Shown in pieces: positions 45,061 to 56,213 of a stretch of 64,000 nucleotides of DNA. The stretch covers positions 316,203,259-316,267,258 of the forward strand of contig NC_085140.1 of NCBI RefSeq assembly GCF_024139115.2, given 5' to 3'. Under the pieces are notes generated by a model. The model saw only the letters and a program-made list of their open reading frames with translations, searched no databases and had not been told where the DNA came from. Each line of letters starts with the position of its first letter. The first letter of the stretch is position 1. The translations under genes and the position numbers were made by a program. The DNA comes from Armigeres subalbatus. Taxonomy: Eukaryota; Arthropoda; Insecta; Diptera; Culicidae.

Positions 45061-45459
45061 AGGATCTTGAATTCCTTTGTGTTCTTGATCCTCAATACCG
45101 AAAAACTGGTGAAAGTTTTAATTTCAGGGTGCTAAGCCGCCAGTGTTTGGAATATGAGTCATGTTCAGGATTTGAGCCAGAAGGGTATCTGAGGGCAAGA
45201 AAACTAAAATATAAGAGACCTTTTTGAACGATTTTGTTAACCGACCTCCAGACTGTCGGTGAGAGCAATCACCCATTCTCTCCCTCCAGACCAGACTCAT
45301 TGTCTGGCGGTGGTAAACAAAGTTCTGCAGAATACGAAATAAGTACTTTTAGAATCCGTAGAAATTATATATAATATTGCTTTGTTTGAAACATCGGGAA
45401 GTAAAATCTGGAAATTTTCAATAGATTTTTTCATATATCTTGAAATAATGTAATTTTCA

Positions 45460-45899
45460 ACGAGCTCGGTGCTCCAGTGGCTACCACAGCAGGAGGTCGT
45501 GGATTCAATTTCAGGCTCGTCCCTTTCCTACTTTATTTTTCTATTTTATTTGTTTTGTTTCTATGTTTCACGTTCTACCAAAACGATTCCCTACTGTTAT
45601 AACCTTCCACACTAACAATTCCAAAACCTCCCGTGGCATCTATGAGAGGTCGTAGAGTTCTCTGCATGTTTCTTAAGTAGGTATCCAACTAACCATCCTT
45701 CCCCTTCCTTAGTATTCGCAAGGACGTGGCCAGGACAGATCTCGACTATTGGAGAGTGTATTGTTTCCATCTAAGAGACAGTGATTAGTCCCAAATCAAT
45801 ATCTGTGGTAACGGATAAAAATGATGCCTACTCTTATACAATAGTCTTGGCTTGTACCACCTACGAATTTGTGCAAATTTCTCAATGCTAATGCTAGTC
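45460..45899 (+). mobile_element. tRNA-derived SINE, family 1, copy 2
   Basis: The head is damaged: the region between box A and box B has lost about 15 bases, including the anticodon-like loop. The body and the AATGCT tail match 2341-2790. The flanks TTGAAATAATGTAATTTTCA (45440-45459) and TTGAAAAAGTGTAATTTTCA (45900-45919) are a 20-bp target duplication with two differences, so this copy is fairly old. Confidence 0.9.
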
Positions 45900-45919
45900 T
45901 TGAAAAAGTGTAATTTTCA

Positions 45920-47430
45920 GGACAGATTTATTTCACTAGATCCTGAAAATATTTTCTAATTCACCTCGGAGTTACAGTTTTCGGAGAGTGTTGCTAAATC
46001 CCGTCGTTGTCACCGCTTTCATTGCACTACAACTCGGCTTGCATGTCTAATTGGCAAAATACGAAGGATAGGTTTGTGAGACGCGAAAACCCCCTGAACG
46101 ACGTGACCGGCAACGACGGCATACATGGATGGTACCGCATGCATAATAAACGAAAACCGAGAGTGGCAAGTTTTTCCGAGCATAAAATATTATGCTTCTG
46201 TTATTGTTTTCACAAACATGTATGTATATACAACCAAAGCCGTATCGTCGTAATGCAACATGGCGAGCAACGTGTGCGGTGCGGCGAGGGCAGACGCCAG
46301 CTAGACGAGACGAGACTAGTCCCGATGACGGAGCGGTGTGAAACTTGAACTTGGGATCCGGTGATGAGTTATGAGTGTTTTCGGATGCGGGTTTGTTGCG
46401 CTTTCCATGGTCTGAAACTCTGGGAAACCTGTTAATTGTAAGCGAAGAGTGAAATATTATACCGAGAACAATCATCGGTTTATGCTCCGGCGAACGCGAA
46501 GGTTATGTTGTAACCGAAATGTGAACCACCGCCGTGTGCCGTCGTGAATGAAAACTACGGCGGCAAGACCGGAAGTAAACGGTGCGGTTGTATTCATAGC
46601 ATCTGGGCAAACAAGCGCACAAAACGGATGTAGGCGCCGTTAGAAGAGGGTTTTAAAGAATCTAATATGCTCCACCCAAGTAGTTCATAAACAAACCAAA
46701 ATATGGCCCTGATTAGGCCACAACGAACTGGAACTCCAATCTCGACGTCCCATTTTATTAGCTAACAGTCGTGTCATTGTTGTCATATTTATTGATGCAG
46801 ATTTGTTCACTTGAGTGCCACTTTAGGGACACAAACTTTGCGCACAATAACAACAAATTGTATCAACCAAGGGACACTCTATACAGAGAAAACTGATTTC
46901 CCTGTTTCTCGCCGCCGGCAGGCATTTGTGGGTTAACCATTCTGATGACACTTCCGTCGCAGATGTTGCCGCCCCGGAATGCTGCCGAGAGACGAGCATC
47001 AACTTTAACTTGGGGAGGAAAACTTTCTTCCCCAAATAGGGAGTTCGAGTAGCAATACCATCCCAGTCTGTGCCGTTGCGTGCGGGGAATCGGCATTTTC
47101 TTATTTTGGGAAATTGAACTTTTGCCTCTTCACTACCATTGCCATAGGGAGGAAGTTTGATGGATTTAGTATCCAGTCATCCAGTGAATGGAAACATGTC
47201 GCAATTGGCAACACGCCACAAGAGACGGAAGGTATTCTTAATAACAGATAGAAACATGATTGAAAACCATAATAAGGAAATCGACATCTTTAAATGCCAT
47301 ATGCACAAATTTAAGATTTATTATTTTCAAACATTATCAACTTTCATATCACATGTTTTATTTTTTCCTCGATCTTAATCAAGTCTTGTTTTGGTTTAGA
47401 TCCTAAGTAATTTTTTCTCAGTTTTTCTCA
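45920..47430. other. Single-copy island and spacer
   Basis: 45960-47100 is GC-richer and free of repeats seen elsewhere in the window. Overlapping frames on both strands (plus 46007-46348; minus 46047-46475) have no domain. I do not call a gene. Confidence 0.35.
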
Positions 47431-48000
47431 AACAAAAAATAAACTTCGAAATTAACGTAATAAATTCTTCAAAAATTTAATGGAAAATTCTCCAATTTTT
47501 TTCTGAATTTGCATGAGAAAGTCTTCGGAGCTTCCATGGGAATTGCTTCGCAATTGCCACAGAATATTCCTTCAAATTTAATGGTATTTTTTGTCAAAAA
47601 TACTTGCTCTGAAATTCTACAATAAATTCTTCTAAATTTCCACGAGATTTTTTTGTCTCAATAACCACGTTCTGTAAATGTAAGAATGTTAAATATGTGG
47701 GATAATCGTTCCAGTTTCGTTTTGTTGAGTATTATAGAACTAGGCAAGAGCTCTACAGAGCTGCATTTTTTCCTAATAAAATCGTTAAAATAATCTCTTC
47801 TTAAAAAATTTGAAATGCAAATGAAAATCAACAATTATTGTTATGCCATACAGATAATAGAGATTATACAAGAGTTATAAATACCAACTTATTTAAATCC
47901 CATATATAAACTATATTAAATGTGACAATCTCTATAAACTATTCACCGCCGCTATATCACGGGTCCCATTTGTCCCGATGTCGCTCTATTCACCCAACAA
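47431..48000. other. AT-rich, remnants of AATTTCC array
   Basis: 47431-47660 has AAATTCTTC, AATTTCC and GAAATTC words of the degenerate arrays, too diverged to set a period. The rest is featureless. Confidence 0.35.
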
Positions 48001-48700
48001 TAAATCGCACTTGGATGTTTATGATACACTCGACCGATACGGGCTCCCCAAGCACGCACCTTTAAGGAAAAAGTGTCCCACTGCCGTGTCCAGATCGATA
48101 GGCGGCGCACTGCACCGCACTGCGTCCCGAACGAGCGAGCCAGCGAGCACCCCGTCTCCCGGGGCCAATTGCACGCGAAATCGCGTCCGATCTCAAGTGA
48201 CTGCCGGGTGATTAATTACTTCAACAGTGCAGTAACTCACCGCGTTAATAATGCCCTATCGTTATATCTCGTTAAAGTTAAATGCACATTCACTGCGACG
48301 ACATCGGCGAAGTCATCGGATCGTGGCGATCCGCGGCGTTGTCGTTGCCGAGATACACACTCACACAAAGTGTCTTTCTCTCCATTACGGTACCGGTCGC
48401 GGTGAGCGCACTAGAGCCGACAAAGTCCTTTTGCAGCAGTAACCTCCTGAAGTGTTGTTGCAAACCGGCGCGGCATGCGTTCAAAAAAAATCTGCTCTTG
48501 CTCCGGGGCTCAATAGATCGATCGATCCGATCCGCGATTGATCGATCAACGATAGACGCATATTTATGCACTGGGCCATATGAAGCGAATGGTTGACGGC
48601 TCGATTTTTCTGGTAGTTAGGAGTTGGTGATGACGATGACGACGAAAAACAGGCGCTATTAGCCGCCGGTGATTTATAGTGGAGCAAATTAATTTGAATT
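48001..48700. other. GC-richer single-copy island
   Basis: This is the most GC-rich non-repeat stretch in the window, with CGAGCGAGCCAGCGAGC words (48130) and GATCGATCGATCC (48512). It also has a GATGACGATGACGACGA run (48629). Frames on both strands overlap and show no domain. A 5' untranslated exon or promoter region would look like this, but there is no TATA/Inr plus coding evidence. Confidence 0.3.
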
Positions 48701-49419
48701 TATAATTTCTCACATACCTATACGTCCTACCTACGTTAGTCAGGCGGCAAAGTGGATGTTTCTGCAGAGTGAAGCAATTGAACGGCGGTTTGTAGTGAGG
48801 CTGATTGAAGCAAGGCTTGTAAGATTTTAATCAGTGTGTTTTGGCAAACTTCGTATTTATTTTAATTAGCGGACCTTGACTGGGTAATTAAAGCGCTTCC
48901 GCAGACGACAAATATGTTGCAAGACGTTTTGCCGGCAAGCAGCAAGCTCTGAACATACACTGCGAGATGTGAATTGGTTGGATCGTGTCTGAACTTGTTT
49001 AGTGCAATTAAGTGCAAATAAATAGATTAGTTATCACTTTCTGTGTTTATGAATGACTCTGGTAAAGTGTGCAATGTGCATATTGCGCCTTGTGTGAGGA
49101 TGTGAATCATTTGTTTGTAAAACAGCATGTTTAATCTATAATCGCTTTCCGCACGATGAAGAACGACGAACTAACTGTTAACATATAACCTTGGACACTT
49201 TATTGGTGGCAAAGTGCCGACGTGAATGATTTCCATTCTGAGCGACTGCTCGCCATAATATCGCCTTTCAGATCAAATTTCTGTTTACTTTCTTAACTTT
49301 TTCATGAGACTGCAGTATTTTTCTTCTTTTAATTGTTGATTTAGTTAGCATTTCTGTCTATATCGCGTTTTTTAGAAACGGTAGATGTCAACACATGTGA
49401 CATCCTTGAGGAAGTCTCC
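48701..49419. other. Spacer, no gene seen
   Basis: Moderate AT content; no gene or repeat boundary recognised. Confidence 0.4.
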
Positions 49420-49770
49420 AGCATTAGCATTAGCATTAGCACTGATCAATTCGCACAAAATTGTAGGTGGTACAAGTCAAGACTATTGTTTGAGAGTAGA
49501 ATCACTTTCATCCGTTACCACAGATATTGATTTGGAACTACCAATAGTCGAGAACTATCCAGGCCACGTCCTTGCGAATGCTGAGGAAGGGGAAGGATGG
49601 TTAGTTGGACACCTACTTATGAATGATGCGGAGAATTCTACGACCTCTCATAGCACGAGAGGTTTTGGAATAGTTGGAATCGTTTTTGGTAGAACGTGAA
49701 ACACAGGAAAAACTAAGATAAAAATACAAAGTAGGAAAGGGACGAGCCCTGAAATTAACCTGCCCACAAG
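49420..49770 (-). mobile_element. tRNA-derived SINE, family 1, copy 3
   Basis: Minus-strand copy. The AATGCT tail is at 49420-49442. The body shares AACCATCCTTCCCCTTCCTC and GTTACCACAGATATTGATTT-type words with 2341-2790, as reverse complements. The head is truncated or altered beyond GGGCTCGTCCCTTTCC (about 49735-49750), so the internal promoter is lost. A 104-codon plus frame across it is antisense to the SINE and not a gene. Confidence 0.85.
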
Positions 49771-49924
49771 CTCATCTATGTGGTTCGAGAAGCTTTTTTA
49801 TAATTTATTAATAAATACTGTAGGTTAAAGAAAAGTCTGGTAATCGAGCACTTCACTTTATGTATTCCAATAATTACTTTTATTCGTAGTTGAAACAAAA
49901 AAATAATGTTGTACATATTTTGAA

Positions 49925-50872
49925 ATGGCTGGATTGAGTGGCTCGATTGGCCCAATGAAACGAAAGGTTGATGTGGAACACCGCGTTTTCACGTTGGACA
50001 AAGGACAGCCGGTATGCTTAATTTGCTCGGAAAGTGTTGCTGTGTTGAAGGAATATGATCTGAAACGGCATAACAGACCAAGCATCCTACGAAATACGAT
50101 ATTTACACTGAACTAGGAAGATAACAAAGCTTCAGCTTCAAAGAATAGAGAGAGATTTTGGAAAAACGAATGAAACTATTCTAGGACGGAGAACTTGTTA
50201 AGGGTTGCACATCGGCTATTGTTAGCATCGTGTGCCCTAAGGAAAAAGTCTTCTTTAGTAGCATTAGTTTGCCACGGAGCACGGTGAGTTAATGTTCCTG
50301 CAGAAGATTTGAAAACTACATTACGTGAAAGCCGCCTGCTTCAAATTATCGACAATACTGATGTTGAAAACATGGTCCAGGTCTAGGGGAGCTGTTAAGA
50401 CCTGTATGAAGGGGCTTCGACACTCCAAAAACTTAAATGGTCACACAACTGATTGCGCCGGCAATGACGGGAAACAATACTGGCGGTGGTATGAATATAC
50501 TTCCCCGCAAAATTATTAATATTCCTGAAGTATTAACGCTCGTTATTAAGTTAAAAAGCTTTATCAACGCTAAGGATCCACAACCACCAATTCTAAATGA
50601 TGTTTACGGAAATGGAAGCAGAATACCGAGATTTGCTGCATTATTGCGAAGTTCGTTGCCTAAACCGTAGAACCAGGCTTGAGAGATTTTATTTTCTTTG
50701 AAACGAAATCGCACTATTTTTACAAGATAAAGAAAACCCAATTCCCGAACTGAATGATCCAGAATGGGCGAGTGACTTAGCTTTTCTAGAGGATATTACC
50801 AAACATCGCAATGACTTGAACATAAAGCTGCAAGGCACAGATCAACACGTCAACTTCTTTATCCAACAATAA
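49925..50872 (+). pseudogene. hAT/ZBED-type transposase remnant
   Basis: The frame opens MAGLSGSIGPMKRKVDVEHR, then PVCLICSESVAVLKEYDLKR (the C-x2-C half of a BED-type zinc finger), and is disrupted near RHNRPS, where RHYxTKH would be expected. Middle parts survive poorly. The end, about 50708-50872, reads LFLQDKENPIPELNDPEWAS, DLAFLEDITKHRNDLNIKLQ and GTDQH before a stop. That block is characteristic of the GTF2IRD2/ZBED-like group of hAT-derived proteins. Stops and shifts between the parts and a deleted catalytic centre make it a pseudogene. Start chosen at the first ATG of the frame. Confidence 0.75.
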
Positions 50873-50929
50873 AGCTTCTGAAACTACTTTTTGAAAAAAT
50901 GAGAAAAAAAACATTGAGTATTTTAAAAA

Positions 50930-51140
50930 TTGTAACTGTCTGTCAGTTACGCCCGCTCAGTACATTGGACTCTCGCTCAAACTCAGGATCGGCTCTTTCA
51001 TACCGGGATAAGCAAGATAAAGGAACAAGTATAAGTAGATGTTTCGACGGCAAATGATTTTATTCAAGAAAGTCCCTAACGGCCCTAACTGCCCTAGTTA
51101 CAACCCTACCAAATACAATCTACTTTTGCCGTGTGTGGTG
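50930..51140. other. Possible LTR-like or leader fragment
   Basis: On the minus strand, 51140-50930 carries GAATAAAATCATTTGCC, containing an AATAAA signal, about 80 bases after the open frame at 51141-51632. It ends near GTAACTGACAGACAGTTACA, which is partly palindromic. This order (frame, polyadenylation signal, short terminal block) would fit the 3' end of a retroelement, but the diagnostic ends are not proven. Confidence 0.25.
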
Positions 51141-51632
51141 TTAGTGTTTGGGCCCGTTGAACTGGCAGTCACGGGGAAGAAACGTCGTTGTCCGGATCAC
51201 ATCCACGTGGTATACACGAGTACCAGCGGCTTGCTGGATCCAATCGTCCTCGGGGTAGCGCTCGTTGATGAGGATGCGTTCCTGCTTCCGTATCCCAAAG
51301 GGGGGGAGGTTCTTCTGACCGGGCCGTTGCCACGCGGTCGACGAGGATTGGCTCGGTACGTTGAGGTTAACCGGCTCACCGGTTTCGGTCAGCTTATTGC
51401 TACGGTCGGGCACCTGGTTTGCTGTGCCCACGATATTTGCGTAGTCGCTTGTCCAACTTGGGTCACCGGGAAATGCGGTTTGGCTCGCGAACAATTGTTC
51501 GCAGCAGTGTACAACAGCGCACTCGTCTGGTGCTTCCGTCGGTCGTTCTGACGTGAGTTCGAAGCTCCAAGATTCCGGTAGACCATTGGACACAAAACGG
51601 CGATTACGATGTCCATTGTCCCGAAACTTCAA
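51141..51632 (-). CDS. Unrecognised 163-codon frame, possible retroelement piece
   Basis: This minus frame is GC-richer than its flanks and polar, with ERPTEAPDE, a PDRSNKLTETGEPVNLN stretch and the end RTTTFLPRDCQFNGPKH. A plus frame of 170 codons overlaps it (51039-51551), so only one, if either, is real. I recognise no catalytic motif. The single-copy GC-rich context and the polyadenylation signal downstream make a decayed retroelement gag/pol end plausible. Confidence 0.2.
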   Translation of the reverse strand: MKFRDNGHRNRRFVSNGLPESWSFELTSERPTEAPDECAVVHCCEQLFASQTAFPGDPSWTSDYANIVGTANQVPDRSNKLTETGEPVNLNVPSQSSSTAWQRPGQKNLPPFGIRKQERILINERYPEDDWIQQAAGTRVYHVDVIRTTTFLPRDCQFNGPKH

Positions 51633-51639
51633 TGTATTC

Positions 51640-52424
51640 CGTACTGACTTGCACTATACCTTGGATTATCACTTAGAAAAAATAGCTGTTTTCGCTCATC
51701 TGGTGCTCGAGCAAGTGAACGAGATGAACCGGCAAAATCATCCAGGAATCAGTTAACAGGCTTTTTTCATCCCATTCTAGGCCCACTAGGTGGTGTTGCC
51801 GGTCAAAACTGCTACCAACAACTGCCAGCATAGTGAATGTGGTAGTGTAGTGTTGTTTAAGTTGCTGAACAATTTGTATTCAGTGTACTGTGAGTTTGAA
51901 ATAACTGTTTGCCGTCTTGCCTCCTATCTTATATTTTGCATGTTTTTTTTATTTCATATTACTATAGGTTTTTTTATCTAGGACTAAGGTAGATAATGAA
52001 TTTTGATGTATGATTTTGTTCATTCCTACTAGCTTTCTAAATAATCTACTTTTACCTTTTCCTTTATTTATTTAAGTTAAGACTAAGATTGAGTTTGAGT
52101 CCTTTGAATTAAGTGGGCAAACTGAGTGTTTGGTTACAAAATATTTTTTTTTGCAGAATATGTTTTATTAATATGGCGTGCCAGCTGATGTTAATTTTGA
52201 AAATTGGCACGTGGCTTGAAAAGGTTGAGCAGGCCTGGTCTAACAAACAATCACAGACAAAATACACATCAAATGTTCATCGTTCACTAATTTACTGGTC
52301 AATTTGAATAATCATTAATTGGCCAATCGATCACTCGTAGCGTGAGCATCGAATTTGCTCAAGTTTGACGTTTGCCCACTACCGCCATCTGATTCGTGAT
52401 TTGCCCAAGGGAAAACGTGGAAGG
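51640..52424. other. AT-rich spacer, no gene seen
   Basis: No recognisable gene or element. T-rich runs at 51930-52060. Confidence 0.45.
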
Positions 52425-52760
52425 GTCATTTGGCCGAAACCCATTCGGCCGAATGTCACTAGGCCGAATTGACCATTAGGCCGAAACCCATTTGGCCGAA
52501 AGGGTCGTTTGGACGAATGGGTCACTTGGCCGAAAGGGTCATTTGGCCGAAAGGGTCGTTTGGACGAATGGGCCGAAAAGATCATTTAGCCGAAAGGGTC
52601 GTTTGGACGAATGGGTCATTTGGCCGAAAGGGTCATTTGTCCGAAAGGGTAATTTGGCCGAAAGGGTCGTTTGCCAGGAACGGTCTTTTGGCCGAAAGGG
52701 TCATTAGGCCGAATAGGACATTTGGCCGAGTAATTCATTTAGCCGAATAGTTCATTTGAA
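52425..52760 (+). repeat. 17-bp GGCCGAAA array, homogeneous, plus
   Basis: About 19 units, with core GGGTCATTTGGCCGAAA repeated with few changes and clean 17-bp steps (52530-52735). Because 17 is not a multiple of 3, the encoded peptide repeats only every 17 residues (units such as LAERVIWPKGSFGRM) in all three frames. It is much more uniform than the arrays at 22-25 kb and 40 kb, suggesting recent local expansion. It is paired with the opposite array at 57060-57240. Confidence 0.9.
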
Positions 52761-52764
52761 AAGT

Positions 52765-52946
52765 AAGAAATTAGGAATGAGAAGAGAGACGTGAGTAGTG
52801 AGTAGTTAGACGTCTCACTACCCACTTCGCATTACTCACTTTTTACAGTGAGAAGTGAGAAATGAGGAGTGAGAAGTGAGATGTCTCACTTCTCACTCCT
52901 CATTTCTCAATTCTAACTGTGAAAAGTGAGTAGTGAGATGTCTCAC
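52765..52946. repeat. GTGAGAAG palindromic block 2, left part
   Basis: It contains a perfect palindrome with 26-bp arms (52856-52881 and 52884-52909) around TG. The arm begins TGAGAAATGAGGAGTGAGAA. Other words are AGACGTCTCACTACCCACTT and GTGAGTAGTGAG. The block is continued at 56347-57058, on the other side of the inserted RTE-like element. Confidence 0.88.
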
Positions 52947-53394
52947 GGCACGGCAAATGCTGAGTAAAGCGTACCATTGGTGCTTCGCGTACCTGAAGGA
53001 ATAAAATAGACCCCATCTCGCGGTCCTTAGTCTTTTACCCAGCAACTCCTATCCCTACCTCCCCATGTGGTGCTGGCCGGGATACGAGCAACCTTAGGGA
53101 AGATCGGGAAACCAACCCCGGTGGGAACTTTGGTCGTATGCTGACAGGGAAGGGGGGGTTTGCTCCTCTCCGGAGGTGCAAATCTTACTGAGCGTCTGTT
53201 CTCCATGTCAAGATCGACTCACAACAGCGTCTGTTCTCCATGTTAGGGGTGGCTGATCATCGTCCGAGTGCCAGCGAGGGGCTCTGAGTGAAATTGTGCA
53301 CCATGGTCCACCGGGAATAAGGAGGAATGGTCCTCCGGAAATTTAGGGGGTTTGGTGTCAGGCCCTGCAAGCCAGCCTTTAAAAAACATACGCA

Positions 53395-54240
53395 ATGAAC
53401 AATCAACAAGAGAGTACGGACCGGAACCATCGGCGAAGACTACCGCGACGAAAAGGGACTAGCGATTGGAAACTCGGTTCGTGGATCTGCAAATCTCTAA
53501 ACTTCAGCGGAAGCACACGCATACTCGCCGATGTGCTCAAGGACCGTGGATTCGGCATCGTAGCGCTGCAGGAGGTTTGTTGGAAGGGATCAATAGTGCG
53601 AACGTTTAGAGGTAATCATACCATCTACCAGAGCTGCGGCAACACACACGAGCTGGGAACAGCTTTCATAGTGATGGGCGATATGCAAAGACGCGTGATC
53701 GGGTGGTGGCCGATTAACGAGAGAATGTGCAGGTTGAGGATCAAAGGCCGGTTCTTCAACTTCAGCATAATCAACGTCCACAGCCCACAATCCGGAAGCA
53801 CTGATGATGATAAGGACGCATTCTACGCGCAGCTGGAACGTGAGTACGACAGCTGCCCAAGCCACGACGTCAAAATCATCATAGGAGATTTGAACGCTCA
53901 GGTTGGCCAAGAGGAGGAGTTTAGACCGACTATTGGGAAATTTAACGCTCATCGGCTGACGAACGAAACGGTCTACGACTAATTGATTTCGACGCCTCCA
54001 AGAATATGGCCATTCGCAGCACCTACTTCCAACACAGCCTTCCGTATCGGTACACCTGTAGATCACCACTGCAGACAGAATCACAAATCGATGACGTTCT
54101 GATTGATGGACGGCACTTCTCCGACATTATCGACGTCAGGACATCTGGTGATGGTGAAACTGCGCCCAAAACTATCCGTCATCAACAATGTTCGGTACCG
54201 ACGACCGTCGCGGTACGACCTAGAGCGACTGAAGCAACCT
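53395..54240 (+). pseudogene. Endonuclease domain of the RTE-like element
   Basis: From the ATG at 53395 the frame runs through FGIVALQEVCWKG, then NTHELGTAFIV, RFFNFSIINVHSPQSGSTDD and VKIIIGDLNAQVGQE. These are the E, NVHSP and GDLN motifs of apurinic-type endonucleases. It stops at 53980-53982. In another frame the domain continues as NMAIRSTYFQHSLPYRYT and TESQIDDVLIDGRHFSDII (54003-54123). A third frame then supplies LRPKLSVINNVRYRR. The SDH motif at the end of the domain is lost in the region with DVRTSGDGET. A leader of about 450 bp precedes the start. Confidence 0.88.
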
Positions 54241-56213
54241 GAAGTTTCCGGAAGAGGGTGAGCTCGATGGAGCCCCTCTTGAGGACTACTGGAATACAGT
54301 CAAAGCAGCCATAACCGACGCAGGGGAGAACAACGTCGGGTATATGGGACGAAGTCGATGGAACGTTTGGTTCGACGAAGAGTGCAGACAGATTCTGGAG
54401 GAGAAGGACGCAGCGCAGGCGGTCGCGCTGCAGCAAGGTATCCAGCAGAACGTGAAACGTTATAGACGGAAGCGGAGACAGCAGACCCGCCTTTTTCAGG
54501 AGATTAAACGCCGCCTGGAAAAAGCGGAGTGCGAGGAGATGGAACAGCTGTGCCGTTCTCAAGAACCACGCAAGTTCTACCAGAAGCTCAACGCATCCCG
54601 CAAAGGCTTCGTGCCGAGAGCCGAAATGTGCCGGGATAAGGATGGGAGCATCTTGACGGACGAACGTGTGGTGATCGAAAGGTGGAAGCAGCACTACGAA
54701 GAACATTTGAATGGCGCTGAGAGTACAGGCAGTGAAAGTCAAGGCAGCGGAGGAGATGACTACGTCAGTTTAACGGACGATGGAAGCCAACCAGCCCCCA
54801 CCTTGAGGGAAGATGAAGATGCCATCCAACAGCTAAAAACCAATAAAGCAGTTGGTAAGGATGGTATCGAAGCTGAGCTCATCAAGATGGGCCCGGAAAA
54901 GTTAGCTACTTGCCTGCACAAACTGATAGTCAGAATCTGGGAAACTGAACAGCTACCGGAGGAGTGGAAGAAAGGGGTTATATGCCCCATCTACAAGAAA
55001 GGCGACAACTGGAGTGTGAGAACTTTCGAGCGATCACCATGCTTAATGCCGTCTACAAAGTGATATCCCAGATCATCTTCCGTCGTCTGTCACCATTAGT
55101 GAATGAGTTCGTGGGAAGTTATCAAGCCGGTTCGTTGACGTCCGCTCGACAACGGACCAGATCTTTACTGTACGGCAAATCCTTCAAAAATGCCGTGAAT
55201 ACCAGGTCCCAACGCACCATCTGTTCGTTGATTTCAAAGCGGCATACGACAGTATAGACCGCGAAGAGATATAGAAAATTATGGACGAGAACAGCTTCCC
55301 TGGGAAGCTAAGCAGACTGATCAAAGCAACGGTGGATGGTGTGCAAAACTGTGTGAAGATTTTTGGCGAACACTCCAGTTCGTTCGAACCGCGCCAGGGA
55401 CTAAGACAAGGTGATGGACTTTCATGCCTGTTGTTCAACATTGCGCTAGAAGGTGTCATGCGGAGGGCCGGGTGTAACAGCCGGGGTACGTTTTTCAACA
55501 GATCCAGTCAATTTATTTGTTTAGCGGATGACATGGACATTGTCGGCCGAACATTTGCAAAGGTGGCAGAACTGTACATCCGCCTGAAACGTGAAGCAAC
55601 AAAAGATGGACTGGTGGTGAATGCGTCGAAGACAAAGTACATGCTTGTTGGCGGAACCGATCGCGACAGGGCCCGCCTGGGAAGCAGTGTTACGATAGAC
55701 GGGGACATCTTCGAGGTGGTCGAAGAATTCGTCTACCTCGGATCCTTGCTAACGGCTGATAACAATGTTAGTCGTGAAATACGAAGGCGCATCATCTGTG
55801 GAAGTCGGGCCTACTACGGGCTCCAGAAGAAACTGCGGTCAAAAAAGATTCGCCACCGCACCAAATGTGTCATGTACAAGACGCTAATAAGACCGGTTGT
55901 CCTCTACGGACATGAAACATGGACAATGCAAGAGGAGGACTTGCAAGCACTCGGAGTATTCGGACAGATGACGGGTGCTTAGGGCCATCTTTGGCGGTGT
56001 GCAAGAAGACGGTGTGTGGCGGCGAAGAATGAACCACGAGCTCGCCCAGCTCTACGGCGAACCCAGTATCCAGAAGGTAGCTAAAGCCGGAAGGGTACGA
56101 TGGGTAGGACATGTTGCAAGAATGCCGGACAGCAGCCCTGCAAAGACGGTGTTCGCTTCCGATCCGGCAGATACGAGACGGCGTGGAGCGCAGCGAGCGA
56201 GATGGGCAGACTA
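54184..56213 (+). pseudogene. Reverse transcriptase and C-terminus of the RTE-like element
   Basis: The linker begins near 54200 and contains MGRSRWNVWFDEECRQILEE (from 54344). RT motifs follow: QLKTNKAVGKDGIEAELIK, WKKGVICPIYKKGD, then a frameshift near 55010, LECENFRAITMLNAVYKVIS, and LFVDFKAAYDSIDRE (motif A, about 55220-55264). A stop follows at 55271-55273, then PRQGLRQGDGLSCLLFNIAL (motif B) and FICLADDMDI (motif C, catalytic DD kept, L in place of Y). The C-terminal part reads RPVVLYGHETWTM, then after a shift near 55970 RRMNHELAQLYGEPSIQKVA and GRVRWVGHVARM. Catalytic aspartates survive but the frame is broken at least three times. Confidence 0.9.

Noticed and set aside
46007..46475. 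Overlapping frames on both strands as host genes
   Set aside because: No recognisable domain on either strand, and overlap of similar length on both strands suggests composition effects.
52469..52750. Repetitive protein frame (LAERVIWPKGSF units)
   Set aside because: All frames of the 17-bp repeat are open for long stretches. The peptide is a by-product of a non-coding repeat that also occurs in both orientations.
52425..52760. CRISPR-like array
   Set aside because: The units are contiguous 17-bp repeats without unique spacers, in a eukaryotic context.
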